Below, in pieces: positions 53,634-53,649 of a stretch of 53,649 bases of DNA. The notes under the pieces were generated by a model. The model saw only the letters and a list, made by a program, of their open reading frames with translations, was not told where the DNA came from and made no database searches. This DNA comes from Marinilabiliaceae bacterium (GTDB lineage Bacteria; Bacteroidota; Bacteroidia; Bacteroidales; Marinilabiliaceae). The DNA is taken from NCBI GenBank assembly GCA_021443545.1, contig JABUTU010000005.1, positions 115,205-168,853 of the forward strand, read 5' to 3'. Positions within the stretch are counted from its first letter, which is position 1, and the number at the start of each line of letters is the position of its first letter. The position numbers and the translations under genes are program-made.

Positions 53634-53649
53634 GGGGCGGCTACCTACT
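53634..53649 (-). rRNA. rrf: 5S rRNA, 3' end only (cut by window edge)
   Basis: The minus strand of the last 16 bases reads AGTAGGTAGCCGCCCC, the conserved 3' end of Bacteroidetes 5S rRNA. A strong terminator directly downstream supports it. The rest of the rRNA operon should lie to the right of the window. Confidence 0.75.

Noticed and set aside
1-53649. CRISPR arrays, insertion sequences, prophage genes and tRNA genes
   Set aside because: No regularly spaced direct repeats, transposase or phage-like proteins were found, and no T-loop-like GGTTCGAATCC sequence was noticed in the intergenic gaps.

Overview
This window looks like a chromosomal segment of a member of the order Bacteroidales (phylum Bacteroidota). 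The reasons are: repeated promoter boxes of the Bacteroidetes type (TAnnTTTG, in the best cases preceded by TTTG at 19-20 bases); weak ribosome binding sites; type IX secretion / gliding genes (porW/sprE, porX, sov/sprA, gldH); a two-subunit 2-oxoacid:ferredoxin oxidoreductase; GH97 and GH36 enzymes with signal peptides; an S46 dipeptidyl-peptidase; and an Mrp ATPase of the kind lacking CxxC. Genus cannot be fixed from the window. No insertion sequence, prophage, CRISPR array or tRNA was seen. The region reads as core genome, with a few poorly characterised genes embedded in housekeeping operons.

Layout. 0-4.4 kb (minus): the start of dxr (cut by the window edge), an M23 peptidase, and korAB behind a terminator. 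4.6-10.4 kb (plus): marC, RNase H1, tatD, a nucleoside-type MFS permease, a GH97 glycosidase and an RlpA-like lipoprotein, closed by a terminator shared with convergent trpS. 11.6-16.1 kb (plus): porW then porX, which has a near-ideal promoter of its own. 16.4-27.7 kb: folB (minus), then a plus-strand run of glnS, a six-SLBB polysaccharide export protein, a Wzz-like chain-length protein, a GH36 alpha-galactosidase, a MORN-repeat protein, aroB and aroA, followed by a TonB-dependent receptor. 30.6-36.5 kb: a GNAT acetyltransferase and pgk (minus); acpP, fabF and rnc (plus); a gene resembling a degenerate class III nucleotide cyclase (minus); and folE (plus).

36.5-53.5 kb is one long minus-strand run of nine tightly packed genes. 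In transcription order they are a degenerate hybrid histidine kinase, a DPP7-like S46 peptidase, sov/sprA (2452 residues), tsaE, holB, a PSP1/RicT protein, gldH, trmB and mrp. A TTTG-N19-TAAACTTG promoter precedes the first gene. Just beyond it, the window ends inside the 3' end of a minus-strand 5S rRNA followed by a strong intrinsic terminator, so an rRNA operon lies immediately to the right.

How it fits together. PorW, PorX, Sov and probably GldH belong to outer-membrane secretion and surface-motility machinery. PorX has an intact receiver and an intact PglZ metal site, but its kinase PorY is not here. The most unusual genes are the pseudo-kinase heading the sov operon, which has lost the phospho-accepting His, the ATP-binding glycine boxes and the receiver Asp, and the cyclase-like protein without visible catalytic Asp residues. 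Both look like former enzymes retained for binding or signalling. This is inference from sequence patterns, made without database searches.
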